Shown here: positions 56,834 to 64,000 of the stretch, one piece after another
How the letters are laid out: each line of letters starts with the position of its first letter
Numbering within the stretch: position 1 is the stretch's first letter
From: Hymenobacter sublimis
GTDB taxonomy: Bacteria; Bacteroidota; Bacteroidia; Cytophagales; Hymenobacteraceae
Direction of reading: 5' to 3'
NCBI RefSeq assembly: GCF_023101345.1
Contig: NZ_CP095848.1
Span: 4,304,001-4,368,000 of the forward strand
DNA: 64,000 bases
Program-made: the position numbers and the translations under genes
The notes under the pieces: model-generated
What the model was told of the DNA's origin: nothing
Database searches by the model: none
The model's input: the letters and a program-made list of their open reading frames with translations, nothing else

Positions 56834-57445
56834 TCACTCGATAATCAGACCGTGCCGGGCCAGGAGTCCGGGCAAGCTGAGTAGGGCAAAGCGGGCATCT
56901 TTTAGCTCATTTACCTCGGGGTCAAGCAGCACGTTGTGCGCCGTCCGGAAGTCAGCTCCGCTAAGCGTGGTATGCAGAAATACGGCCCGTTCCAGCTGGC
57001 AATTTTGAAACACGGCCCCGGTTAGATCGGTCTGGGTGAAGCTGGCCTCGCGTAGGGAGCAGTCCACGAATCGGGTATTAGGCATGGCTTTGCCAGCGAA
57101 GGACGCGTAATCGAGCTGGCACCGGTCGAAGTGGACGCTGAACAGCATGTCGCGGCAGACTTCAAACGGCAACCCCAGCAGCTTACAGCCATCAAAGGCC
57201 ACATTCTGCAAGGACGTGTTGGCCAAGCTAGTACCCGCCAAGTTGCAGTTCTCAAACCGGCATTCACTGAATAACCGACCGGACAGATTGCTCTGGCTCA
57301 AGTCAAAATTCAGGAAGTGGTAGTTCTCAAACTCCCGCTCGCCCACCAGTTCCGGGGGTAGGGCGCGGGTCAGCACCCGTTCCGGCGGAAAGTAGGCAGG
57401 CTTATGATGAAGTTTGACTGTTTTGCGAGAGGTAGGCCGGCGCAT
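56834..57445 (-). CDS. Pentapeptide-repeat protein
   Basis: A 203-residue protein built of A(D/N)LXX-like units: FENYHFLNFDLSQSNLSGRLFSECRFENCNLAGTSLANTSLQNVAFDGCKL, then FDRCQLDYASFAGKAMPNTRFVDCSLREASFTQTDLTGAVFQNCQLERAVFLHTTLSGADFRTAHNV. These form a right-handed quadrilateral beta helix. It resembles the Qnr/McbG-like group that mimics DNA and protects gyrase, but the N-terminal extension and exact length differ; a resistance role is not shown. Its start codon abuts the stop of the upstream small membrane gene (57446), so the two form one transcript. Confidence 0.87.
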   Translation of the reverse strand: MRRPTSRKTVKLHHKPAYFPPERVLTRALPPELVGEREFENYHFLNFDLSQSNLSGRLFSECRFENCNLAGTSLANTSLQNVAFDGCKLLGLPFEVCRDMLFSVHFDRCQLDYASFAGKAMPNTRFVDCSLREASFTQTDLTGAVFQNCQLERAVFLHTTLSGADFRTAHNVLLDPEVNELKDARFALLSLPGLLARHGLIIE

Positions 57446-57640
57446 TTATTCCTGATTTCTAAAGCGTAGCCAGAGCACTAGCCCTAGCACAACCGCTCCA
57501 CCCCGAATCAGCCAGGCCGTGGTAGGACCCCAGTTGTTGATCCAGTCTAGTAGCGGGAACCGAAAGTTGGCCGGCAACAGCAGCGGCGCTAGCATGGCTA
57601 CCAGCCCGGCCAGAAACAGAAAAATCCCTAACTCTCGCAT
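57446..57640 (-). CDS. Small membrane protein (DUF2905-like layout)
   Basis: A 64-residue protein with two membrane helices (IFLFLAGLVAMLAPLLL and WLIRGGAVVLGLVLWL) around a short loop FRFPLLDWINNWGPTTA. The size and topology resemble DUF2905 but the typical GD motif is not clearly there. Its stop directly meets the start of the pentapeptide-repeat gene. Confidence 0.65.
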   Translation of the reverse strand: MRELGIFLFLAGLVAMLAPLLLPANFRFPLLDWINNWGPTTAWLIRGGAVVLGLVLWLRFRNQE

Positions 57641-57695
57641 AAGTCAACAAGTAGGATAGTGAGCTAATAAACTTGACGCACCGCGTAGGAGCGCA

Positions 57696-58082
57696 CTATT
57701 TAACGGCAATGCAGGAAATTTCCACCTGCACATCTTTGGGTAGGCGGCTTACCTCCACGGTTTCGCGGGCCGGAGCATAATCGGCGGAAAAATAGCTCCC
57801 GTAAATTTCGTTGATCAAGCCAAAGTTGCCGAGGTCTTTCACGAAGATGCTGCACTTCACAATGTCGCGTAGCGTGTAGCCGGCTGCTTCCAGCACGGCC
57901 TGGAGGTTGCGCATTACTTGGTGCGTTTCCTGAACCACATCACCGTCACCGACGAGCTGGCCTGTATCGGAGTCAAGGGCAATCTGACCCGAAACATACA
58001 CGGTGTTGCCGGCCTGAATGGCTTGGCTATAGGGGCCGATGGGAGCGGGAGCTTGGGCTGAATAAACGATGGTGTTTGCCAT
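57696..58082 (-). CDS. ridA: RidA family reactive intermediate deaminase
   Basis: A 128-residue trimeric enzyme that hydrolyses 2-aminoacrylate-type enamine/imine intermediates. Family motifs: SAQAPAPIGPYSQAIQAGNTVYVSGQI at the start, GDVVQETHQVMRNLQAVLEAAG in the middle and the catalytic-site segment YAPARETVEVSRLPKDVQVEISCIAVK, including the key Arg (R in PARETV). Divergent from the 3HCDH-like gene with a 58-base gap. Confidence 0.95.
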   Translation of the reverse strand: MANTIVYSAQAPAPIGPYSQAIQAGNTVYVSGQIALDSDTGQLVGDGDVVQETHQVMRNLQAVLEAAGYTLRDIVKCSIFVKDLGNFGLINEIYGSYFSADYAPARETVEVSRLPKDVQVEISCIAVK

Positions 58083-58140
58083 AAAGCGGAAAATTCGGGG
58101 GAAAGGAGACTATCTTACTCCAAAGTAAGCTGAAAAAACG

Positions 58141-58800
58141 ATGCATCTGTTCATTGTTGAAGGCCAGCAGGTGGAGGCCGAATTTCGCCGCAAGTTTGGA
58201 GCAGCGCCCACCTATGACTTCTGCCCGGCCGGTGCGCCCGACCTGCTCACCCGCCTCGGAGCGGCGGACGTTGCTTTCGACCTGCGCGACTGGCCCGAGC
58301 TGCACTACGAGCAACCCCGGCAGCCCCTTTTTTACAATACTACTACCCGTAGTTTAGCTCAACTCTTCCACGACGAAGCCCCTCCTTTTGGGCCCGTGTT
58401 CGGGTTCTGCGGCCTACCTACGTTTATTGATGTGCCGGCTTGGGAAGTGAGCACCTACCGCGCCGCCGACCTGCTTCCCCTTCCTGAAGTTTGTGCTCTG
58501 CTCGGCACGCACTGCCACGTAGTGCAGGATCGGGTGGGGTTGCTAACCCCGCGGGTCATCTGTCAAGCCATCAACGAAGCCTGTTACGCCTTGCAGGAAG
58601 GAGCGGCCTCCGTTTTAGCTGTCAACCAGCTGCTACCAGGAAGCGGGGCTGGCTTGCTAACACGGGCCAATAGAATAGGCTTGAGCCGCGTCTACGAAGC
58701 GCTGGAAGGTGCGTACCAGGACACGCGCGAGCCACGCTACAACCCTTGTTCCTTACTTAAAAGAATGCACCTGCGCGGGGAGCTATTTGAAGTCGATTAG
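58141..58800 (+). CDS. 3-hydroxyacyl-CoA dehydrogenase C-terminal-like protein without NAD site
   Basis: A 219-residue protein. The C-terminal half (VVQDRVGLLTPRVICQAINEACYALQEGAASVLAVNQLL...RIGLSRVYEALEGAYQDTREPRYNPCSLLKR) matches the substrate-binding helical domain of 3-hydroxyacyl-CoA dehydrogenases. The N-terminal half starts MHLFIVEGQQVEAEF and lacks the GxGxxG NAD motif. It therefore looks like a non-catalytic or altered relative of the FadB/PaaH family, probably conserved in Hymenobacter-like bacteria. Function unknown. Confidence 0.7.
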   Translation: MHLFIVEGQQVEAEFRRKFGAAPTYDFCPAGAPDLLTRLGAADVAFDLRDWPELHYEQPRQPLFYNTTTRSLAQLFHDEAPPFGPVFGFCGLPTFIDVPAWEVSTYRAADLLPLPEVCALLGTHCHVVQDRVGLLTPRVICQAINEACYALQEGAASVLAVNQLLPGSGAGLLTRANRIGLSRVYEALEGAYQDTREPRYNPCSLLKRMHLRGELFEVD

Positions 58801-58814
58801 TGAATAAAAGTAAC

Positions 58815-58853
58815 AGAAAAAGCCGCCCGAGGAACACCCAGGCGGCTTTTTCT
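58815..58853. terminator. Terminator between convergent genes
   Basis: A perfect 13-bp stem AGAAAAAGCCGCC / GGCGGCTTTTTCT with a 13-base loop between the 3HCDH-like gene (+) and glmS (-). A- and T-runs allow termination from both sides. Confidence 0.9.
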
Positions 58854-58869
58854 ATTCTAGCAGTGTCGG

Positions 58870-60705
58870 TTACTCTACCGTTACCGACTTAGCCAGGTTA
58901 CGGGGCTGGTCAACGTTGCAACCACGTAGCACGGCAATGTGGTAGGAGAGCAGCTGCAGCGGCACTACTGATACCAGCGGCATCAGCACTTCGCTTGTAG
59001 CGGGTACTTCAATGGTGAATTCCGCCATTTCCGGAATCACCGTGTCGCCTTCTGTTACCACGGCAATGATCCGGCCTTTGCGGGCTTTCACCTCCTGGAT
59101 GTTGCTTACTACCTTTTCGTAGGAGCTGTCCTTGGTTGCAATAACAACTACCGGCATGTTCTCGTCGATCAAGGCAATCGGGCCGTGCTTCATTTCCGCA
59201 GCGGGGTATCCCTCGGCGTGGATGTAGCTGATTTCCTTTAGCTTCAGAGCTCCCTCCAAAGCCACGGGGAAGTTATAGCCGCGGCCCAGGTATAGGAAGT
59301 TAGAAACGTCCTTGAAGATTTCAGAAATCTGTTTGATTTCCGTGTCTAGCTGCAACGCCTTTTCCACTTTCGCCGGAATAGTGTTCAGCTCCATCATCAA
59401 TTCCCGCAGCTTCGTGTCGGAGAGCGTGCCGCGCTTATGGCCCACAATCATGGCCAGCAGCGTCAGTACCGTTACTTGAGCCGTGAAGGCCTTGGTAGAA
59501 GCTACCCCGATTTCGGGGCCCGCGTGGGTGTAAGCGCCGGCATCAGTAGCCCGGGCAATGCTGCTGCCCACTACGTTGCAGATACCAAAAATGGTGGCGC
59601 CTTTGCTTTTTGCCAGCTCAATTGCAGCCAGCGTATCTGCCGTCTCACCGCTCTGCGAAATAGCAATTACGATGTCGCGCTCCGTGATAATGGGGTTGCG
59701 GTAACGGAATTCTGAAGCGTATTCTACTTCTACCGGAATACGAGCTAGGTCTTCCAGCAGGTATTCAGCCACCAGGCCCGCGTGCCAGGAAGTACCGCAG
59801 GCTACAATAATGATGCGGTCCGCGTTTACAAACTTCCGTTCGTAGGCGCGCACGCCGCCCATGTTCAAGTGGCCAGCTTCCAGTTCTAAGCGGCCCCGCA
59901 TCGAATCAAGGATAGAGCGAGGCTGCTCGAAGATTTCCTTCAGCATGAAGTGCTCGTAGCCGCCTTTTTCAATGCGGTCTAGCTCCAACTCCAGGGTCTG
60001 AATGTAGGGGGTCTGCTTTACGTCCTCCTTGCTGCGGATCTCCAGCTGACCATCCTTAATTACTGCCAACTCGTAATCGTTCACATAGATTACTTCGTTG
60101 GTGTACTCAATGATGGGCGTAGCATCGGAGGCGAGGAAGAACTCGTTTTCGCCTACCCCAATTACCAATGGTGAGCCTTTACGGGCGGCAATTAGCTGGT
60201 TGGGGTTATCCTTGCTCAGTACCACAATGGCATATGCACCTACTACTTCGTGCAGGGCCAAACGGACGGCTTCTTCCAGGGAGCAGTTATTCTGCTTCTG
60301 GATTTCCTCAATCAGATTGACAAACACTTCGGTGTCCGTGTCAGAGTGGAACACGTGACCTTGCTGCTGCAAGTGCTGCTTTAGCGCGGCGTAGTTTTCA
60401 ATGATGCCATTATGGATAATAGCAATCCGCTCTGAGGTAGAGTAGTGCGGGTGGGCATTTACGTCGTTGGGTTCACCATGGGTAGCCCAGCGGGTGTGGC
60501 CCATGCCAATATGAGCATGCGTGTCGACCTCAGCAATATAGGCTTCGAGGTCAGCTACTTTGCCCTTTTTCTTGTAAACGCTGAGCTGGCCATTCAGCAG
60601 GGCTACGCCAGCTGAGTCATAGCCACGGTATTCCAGGCGACGCAGGCCTTTGATGATGATGGGGCAGGCCTCACGGTGCCCAATGTAAGCGACAATTCCG
60701 CACAT
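58870..60705 (-). CDS. glmS: Glutamine--fructose-6-phosphate aminotransferase (isomerizing)
   Basis: A 611-residue enzyme giving glucosamine-6-phosphate, the entry to peptidoglycan and LPS amino sugars. The N-terminal glutaminase half begins MCGIVAYIG with catalytic C1 after Met removal, and holds GHTRWATHGEPNDVNAHPH and HNGIIENY. The C-terminal half has two SIS domains: ACGTSWHAGLVAEYLLEDLARIPVEVEYASEFRYR, SQSGETADTL and the end DQPRNLAKSVTVE with the conserved Lys-Ser-Val-Thr-Val-Glu tail. No glmS ribozyme was seen upstream. It belongs to the run with DUF4270 and the GT5-like gene upstream on this strand. Confidence 0.97.
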   Translation of the reverse strand: MCGIVAYIGHREACPIIIKGLRRLEYRGYDSAGVALLNGQLSVYKKKGKVADLEAYIAEVDTHAHIGMGHTRWATHGEPNDVNAHPHYSTSERIAIIHNGIIENYAALKQHLQQQGHVFHSDTDTEVFVNLIEEIQKQNNCSLEEAVRLALHEVVGAYAIVVLSKDNPNQLIAARKGSPLVIGVGENEFFLASDATPIIEYTNEVIYVNDYELAVIKDGQLEIRSKEDVKQTPYIQTLELELDRIEKGGYEHFMLKEIFEQPRSILDSMRGRLELEAGHLNMGGVRAYERKFVNADRIIIVACGTSWHAGLVAEYLLEDLARIPVEVEYASEFRYRNPIITERDIVIAISQSGETADTLAAIELAKSKGATIFGICNVVGSSIARATDAGAYTHAGPEIGVASTKAFTAQVTVLTLLAMIVGHKRGTLSDTKLRELMMELNTIPAKVEKALQLDTEIKQISEIFKDVSNFLYLGRGYNFPVALEGALKLKEISYIHAEGYPAAEMKHGPIALIDENMPVVVIATKDSSYEKVVSNIQEVKARKGRIIAVVTEGDTVIPEMAEFTIEVPATSEVLMPLVSVVPLQLLSYHIAVLRGCNVDQPRNLAKSVTVE

Positions 60706-60745
60706 AAGTTGTTTGATTGTGACAGAGCAGAAACTTTCCGAAAAT

Positions 60746-60753
60746 GAAAGTTA
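60746..60753 (-). promoter_or_regulatory. Possible -7 element of glmS
   Basis: On the minus strand TAACTTTC, 40 bases before the glmS start, next to the terminator of the DUF4270 gene. Weak match. Confidence 0.3.
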
Positions 60754-60758
60754 AAAAC

Positions 60759-60787
60759 GGGCGGCATCGGCAAAAGCCGTGCCGCCC
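60759..60787 (-). terminator. Terminator of the DUF4270 gene
   Basis: GGGCGGCATCGGC pairs with GCCGTGCCGCCC (one bulge) around AAAA; on the minus strand it ends in Ts. It separates the DUF4270 gene from glmS. Confidence 0.7.
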
Positions 60788-60820
60788 TTGTTGATAGGCT
60801 CCTACAGCACAAAATGCTGT

Positions 60821-62380
60821 TTAACGAAGCTTAGAATAATATACGCGGAGCTTAATTCCCTTCGTATCGAGCTGAGCGCGGTTCAAGGTCAGGTTGGGGT
60901 TATCACGCAGGATGGGAGACAACAGCAGGGCCGAAGGCCGCTCACCGTCCAACCGATTTTGCAAGTAGGCCTGCAGATATTCAGTTAACGGGATGCTGTA
61001 GTACTCCAACATATCATAGCTCGGGTATAACCTAGCTGCAGCCGGATTGCCTACGCTGGTTACCATTGACTGTCCATTCTGGCTCGATAATTCCTCCTGC
61101 ACAAGCCGCTCGTAGCTGGTAGCTCCAACAATGCGCGTCAAGGGTTGATTGCTGGCATCTACCTCGTAGAGCTGTATGCTGTTTATCCGAGGGTCCGACC
61201 TGTCTCTAGGGTTGTTGCCAGCGTTTTCGTTAGCTCTGTTCCCCAAGTAAGGAAACAGACCATTGGTGTTCTGCTTGATTGGCAACAGCAACTCGGCCCG
61301 GTTCACTGCCTGTTCCTTATTATTCAGGAGGGTTTCTAGGCCTTGGAATTCCAGGCGGGTAGCTAACCCAGTGCCATCCTGTAGATAAGTGTAGCCATCG
61401 GTAGCAGTAGAGTTAATCTGCTGACCGGCTGAGCTCAGGCTTGCTAGGGCAGTACCAGAAAAGTCAGTGGTGAGCTGGGTGAAATACTTCGGCCCGGTAG
61501 TGCGCGCATCGGTAGGCAAGGGACCCGCTACTACGCTGTAAGAGTGAAACTTGCTCTTGTAACCGCTGGCATTTGTGCCACTGAAATAAAATACCACTCT
61601 AGAATTGTACGAGCGGTTAAATGCTACAATGTTATCTGCGAATCCAGCGGAGGGTGTTAGAGCTATACCTTTCCAGACGGCATCCAGCTTCTCCTGGTTA
61701 AAGGAAGCACTCTGCAAGGCGGTAAAAACCGAGTTTGCCAGCGCTGTAGTAGCTGCATATTTCAGCAGCCGCACCCGCAATACTCTATCTATCACAGTGG
61801 TAGTGATGAGGCGGGTAGTGGTATCCGTGGTACTAGAAGCCACCGTCCGCTGCTTAACTTGGATAGCGCGGTTAAGCGGAGCTGAAAGATTTGTGAGCAA
61901 CACACTGCTAGCCGGAGCAGCGGAGGCCGAATTGTATACGGTACGGTCGTCCAGTGGCTGATTGAGTGCACCCAAGTCGAACCGCAATGGCTGAGACGTA
62001 GTGCCATACACCTTGTCGAAACCAATGCTAAGCACCACGGAATCCAGCTTAACTCCTGTGAATTTGCTGGGCAAGGAATCTGCTGGGCTCAAGTAGGAGT
62101 TGTACTGCAGGTTTAGATAGGCCTGAGCAGTAGTGGTGCCAACCTTAGTATCGCGCAGCCGACCAACCAGCACTTGATTGCTGTTAACCGTTTCAACAGG
62201 CTGCTGCCGTACGGTATACGTAGCAATCGGCAGGTCAAGGAATTGTGAGCTGATGGGCGAAGTGCCGGGTAGCTCCAGACCAAGGTCGTTAGCTTCTTCG
62301 CAGCTGGTTGTGAGGCCCAGCAGGGAAACGGCAAAAAGGGAAACCGAAGCGAGTCGGCTGGCGCTAGCTGGCCAATTCAT
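60821..62380 (-). CDS. DUF4270 lipoprotein
   Basis: A 519-residue lipoprotein (lipobox TTSC, C27). The sequence C-EEANDLGLELPG, then DLPIATYTVRQQPVETVNSNQVLVGRLRDTKVGTTTAQAYLNLQY, is the family start of DUF4270, whose members are large beta-rich surface lipoproteins of Bacteroidota. The KLDSVVLSIGFDKVYG unit and later AVNRAELLLPI and the last beta hairpin support it. Its start overlaps the end of the GT5-like gene by 17 bases, so the two are co-translated; glmS follows after a terminator. Function unknown. Confidence 0.88.
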   Translation of the reverse strand: MNWPASASRLASVSLFAVSLLGLTTSCEEANDLGLELPGTSPISSQFLDLPIATYTVRQQPVETVNSNQVLVGRLRDTKVGTTTAQAYLNLQYNSYLSPADSLPSKFTGVKLDSVVLSIGFDKVYGTTSQPLRFDLGALNQPLDDRTVYNSASAAPASSVLLTNLSAPLNRAIQVKQRTVASSTTDTTTRLITTTVIDRVLRVRLLKYAATTALANSVFTALQSASFNQEKLDAVWKGIALTPSAGFADNIVAFNRSYNSRVVFYFSGTNASGYKSKFHSYSVVAGPLPTDARTTGPKYFTQLTTDFSGTALASLSSAGQQINSTATDGYTYLQDGTGLATRLEFQGLETLLNNKEQAVNRAELLLPIKQNTNGLFPYLGNRANENAGNNPRDRSDPRINSIQLYEVDASNQPLTRIVGATSYERLVQEELSSQNGQSMVTSVGNPAAARLYPSYDMLEYYSIPLTEYLQAYLQNRLDGERPSALLLSPILRDNPNLTLNRAQLDTKGIKLRVYYSKLR

Positions 62381-63176
62381 TATAGAGGGCGTAGTAAGAA
62401 GTCAGCAAATTGTCGTCGGCGCCAACCTGCTCAATTTGTTTCTTGGTCGAGTACTCGGTGAACAGCGTGTTCAGGTTTTCGCTGAACGATTCGTCTGATT
62501 TCACTACCGTATCAGAATACTCCATACCTACCTTAATGAAACCGCCGAAGTCGGCAGTTTTCAGTGCGGCCAGCATGTCGTCTTCAATGTCCAGCATCTT
62601 GGCTTTCTCAATGATGTCGCCCTCAAACTTGTGGTCGAACTCATTGTTGTAGATGGTAAACACCGATTTGGCGTCCTTGAAGATTGGGTCCTTTTTGTAG
62701 GTCGTCTTCAGATACATCGGAATCAAGCCTGTCATCCAGTCATTGCAGTGCACAATGTCAGGTGCCCAGCCCAGCTTCTTTACCGTTTCTAGCACCCCTT
62801 TGCAGAAGAAGATAGCCCGCTCGTCATTATCGGCGTGAAACTTATCGTTCTTGTCAACCAACACGGACTTGCGGTGGAAGTAGTCTTCGTTGTCGATAAA
62901 GTATACCTGCAACTTAGCGTTCGGAATAGACGCCACTTTAATGATGAGCGGCTTTTCGTCCTCGCCCACGGCAATGTTGATGCCCGAGAGCCGCACTACC
63001 TCGTGCAGGCGGTTCTTACGTTCGTTGATGATGCCGAAACGGGGCACGAAAATGCGGATTTCCATCCCCATTTCCTGCATTCCCTGCGGCAGCCGCCGCA
63101 AAAACTCCGCTACCTTGGTGGTCTGCAAAAACGGGTTGATTTCCGTGGCAGCATAGAGTATTCTCAACTTGGACAT
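62364..63176 (-). CDS. Single-domain glycogen/starch synthase-like protein (GT5 N-terminal part only)
   Basis: A 270-residue protein resembling the N-terminal Rossmann half of glycogen synthase: ILYAATEINPFLQTTKVAEFLRRLPQGMQEMG, RIFVPRFGIINERKNRLHEV, YFIDNEDYFHRKS and the segment PDIVHCNDWMTGLIPMYLKT. The ADP-glucose-binding KxGGLADV motif is replaced by TTKVAEFL, and the whole C-terminal GT-B half is missing. It is thus likely not a normal glucan synthase. The family is common in Bacteroidota, often next to DUF4270 and glmS as here. Promoter at 63224-63254. Confidence 0.85.
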   Translation of the reverse strand: MSKLRILYAATEINPFLQTTKVAEFLRRLPQGMQEMGMEIRIFVPRFGIINERKNRLHEVVRLSGINIAVGEDEKPLIIKVASIPNAKLQVYFIDNEDYFHRKSVLVDKNDKFHADNDERAIFFCKGVLETVKKLGWAPDIVHCNDWMTGLIPMYLKTTYKKDPIFKDAKSVFTIYNNEFDHKFEGDIIEKAKMLDIEDDMLAALKTADFGGFIKVGMEYSDTVVKSDESFSENLNTLFTEYSTKKQIEQVGADDNLLTSYYALYNELAS

Positions 63177-63223
63177 ATAGAGTCAGTTGGGGTGATTAGG
63201 AATGGGCAACACTTTGGGATGCA

Positions 63224-63254
63224 CAAAATTAAACATTTTTGAGGGAAATTTCAA
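63224..63254 (-). promoter_or_regulatory. Promoter of the GT5-like/DUF4270 operon
   Basis: On the minus strand: TTG (63252-63254), 20 bases, then TAATTTTG (63224-63231), 47 bases before the start codon. Good fit to TTG-N20-TAnnTTTG. Confidence 0.55.
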
Positions 63255-63296
63255 CCTAACCCATCTGGCCACTCGCCGTAGGGGCCTTTTTACTCT

Positions 63297-64000
63297 ATGG
63301 AGATACTGAATACCGTCGCTGCGTTGCAAGCCCATACCGAAACTTGGCGGCGAGAAGGGAAGCGCATTGGCCTAGTGCCCACCATGGGTGCCCTGCACGA
63401 AGGCCACTTGCAGCTGGTGCGGGCGGCAGCCCAGGAGTGTGATGTGGTCATAGCCAGCATCTTCGTGAACCCTACCCAGTTCAATAACCCCGAAGACTTC
63501 CGTCTGTACCCACGCCTGCCCGAAGCCGACGCCGCACTGCTGGCTCCGGCGGGCTGCACAGCGTTGTTCTTGCCTACGGCCGCTGATATGTACCCGCAGC
63601 CCAGCGTGCTACGTTTCGATTTTGGGCCCCTGGAGCATGTAATGGAAGGGGCGCACCGCCCGGGGCACTTCAATGGGGTAGCCACGGTAGTGAGCAAACT
63701 ATTTCACCTGGGCCGACCCCACCGGGTGTATTTTGGGCAGAAAGACTTCCAGCAAGTAGCTATTGTACGGCAGCTCATAGCGGATTTGTCGTTTGATCTG
63801 GAGCTAGTAGCGTTTCCTACCGTGCGGGAGGCCGACGGACTAGCTATGTCGTCGCGAAACCGGCGTTTGGACGCGGCAGCCCGGGCCGTGGCTCCGCGCT
63901 TATATCAGGCCCTGCAGCTGGCTCAAAAACTGGTGCTAAGTGGGCAAGCTTCCGTTGATGAGGTTCGGACGGCGGCTTGTGCTTCGCTTAGTTCCGCGCC
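63297..64000 (+). CDS. panC: Pantothenate synthetase (partial, cut by window end)
   Basis: The first 234 residues of an enzyme that joins pantoate and beta-alanine with ATP. ATG 63297 gives MEILNTVAALQAHTETW. HxGH motif HEGH (residues 34-37) in VPTMGALHEGHLQLV; next NPTQFNNPEDFRLYP, the KLFHLGRPHRVYFGQKDFQQVAIVRQL segment with substrate-binding residues, and READGLAMSSRNRRL corresponding to the KMSKS region. The frame runs off the window. coaX, the next step, is at 37930. Divergent from the GT5-like gene. Confidence 0.95.
   Translation, partial: MEILNTVAALQAHTETWRREGKRIGLVPTMGALHEGHLQLVRAAAQECDVVIASIFVNPTQFNNPEDFRLYPRLPEADAALLAPAGCTALFLPTAADMYPQPSVLRFDFGPLEHVMEGAHRPGHFNGVATVVSKLFHLGRPHRVYFGQKDFQQVAIVRQLIADLSFDLELVAFPTVREADGLAMSSRNRRLDAAARAVAPRLYQALQLAQKLVLSGQASVDEVRTAACASLSSA

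Noticed and set aside
56834..57445. Calling the pentapeptide-repeat protein a Qnr quinolone-resistance determinant
   Set aside because: Repeats fit the fold, but the N-terminal extension and partner gene differ from Qnr and nothing in the sequence shows gyrase binding.

Overview
The window looks like a chromosomal segment of a GC-rich Bacteroidota of the Cytophagales, most like Hymenobacter. The signs are the recurrent upstream -7 element TACCTTTG (the Bacteroidota TAnnTTTG class), many gene starts without an obvious Shine-Dalgarno, and typical families such as DUF4270, DUF4385, a single-domain glycogen-synthase-like protein, type III pantothenate kinase and M61 peptidase. The genus is inferred. 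No rRNA, tRNA, prophage, insertion sequence or CRISPR array was recognised.

The most important locus is the 1.1-kb gene-free stretch 2930-4073. It holds many DnaA-box-like 9-mers, four of them exact matches to TTATNCACA, plus AT-rich tracts: a probable chromosomal origin (oriC). Two more exact boxes lie at 5119-5153, beyond two small genes. Other origin-region hallmarks follow: recF with a DUF721/DciA helicase-loader homologue (30882-32383) and a parS-like ParB site (29910-29925). To the right of the origin 34 genes are on the + strand and 17 on the - strand, which fits rightward replication.

Layout. 0-3 kb: a methyltransferase and an Ig-like lipoprotein. 3-5.2 kb: the origin with a DUF4385 gene and an acidic hypothetical gene. 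5.3-15.4 kb: phosphate transporter, glyS, an RND/MMPL exporter and ileS. 15.6-29.2 kb: a TIKI/EreA-like lipoprotein, lspA, aldo/keto reductase, a fused two-ATPase ABC protein, ATP-grasp protein, RNase R, prenyl synthase, rhomboid protease and GDPD. 29.2-30.0 kb: an AT-rich island with an HTH gene, an array of TGTAACA sites and the parS site. 30.1-35.8 kb: thioesterase, dciA, recF, pdhA, a TPR protein, ribH and a DksA-like gene. 35.9-43.3 kb: pseudouridine synthase and the coaX-OMP-lptC-small membrane protein-ppiD run. 43.5-53.6 kb: TPR protein, recJ, DoxX, M61 peptidase, lptB, GH3 and small lipoproteins. 53.6-64 kb: AIM24, gltX, pentapeptide-repeat protein, ridA, glmS, DUF4270, the GT5-like protein and the start of panC.

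Many genes serve the cell envelope (lspA, lptB, lptC, ppiD, glmS, several lipoproteins), translation (glyS, ileS, gltX) and replication or repair (recF, dciA, recJ). Gene borders are often marked by hairpins. Several belong to a dispersed family whose ends read GTCAT...ATGAC, one is a perfect 52-bp inverted repeat, and a separate hairpin pair lies inside the linker of the ABC ATPase gene.

The best candidate for something undescribed is the 29.2-30.0 kb island. An HTH/coiled-coil protein gene carries exact copies of one 7-bp motif both in its upstream region and inside its own linker-coding sequence, and a parS-like site starts 7 bases after its stop codon.
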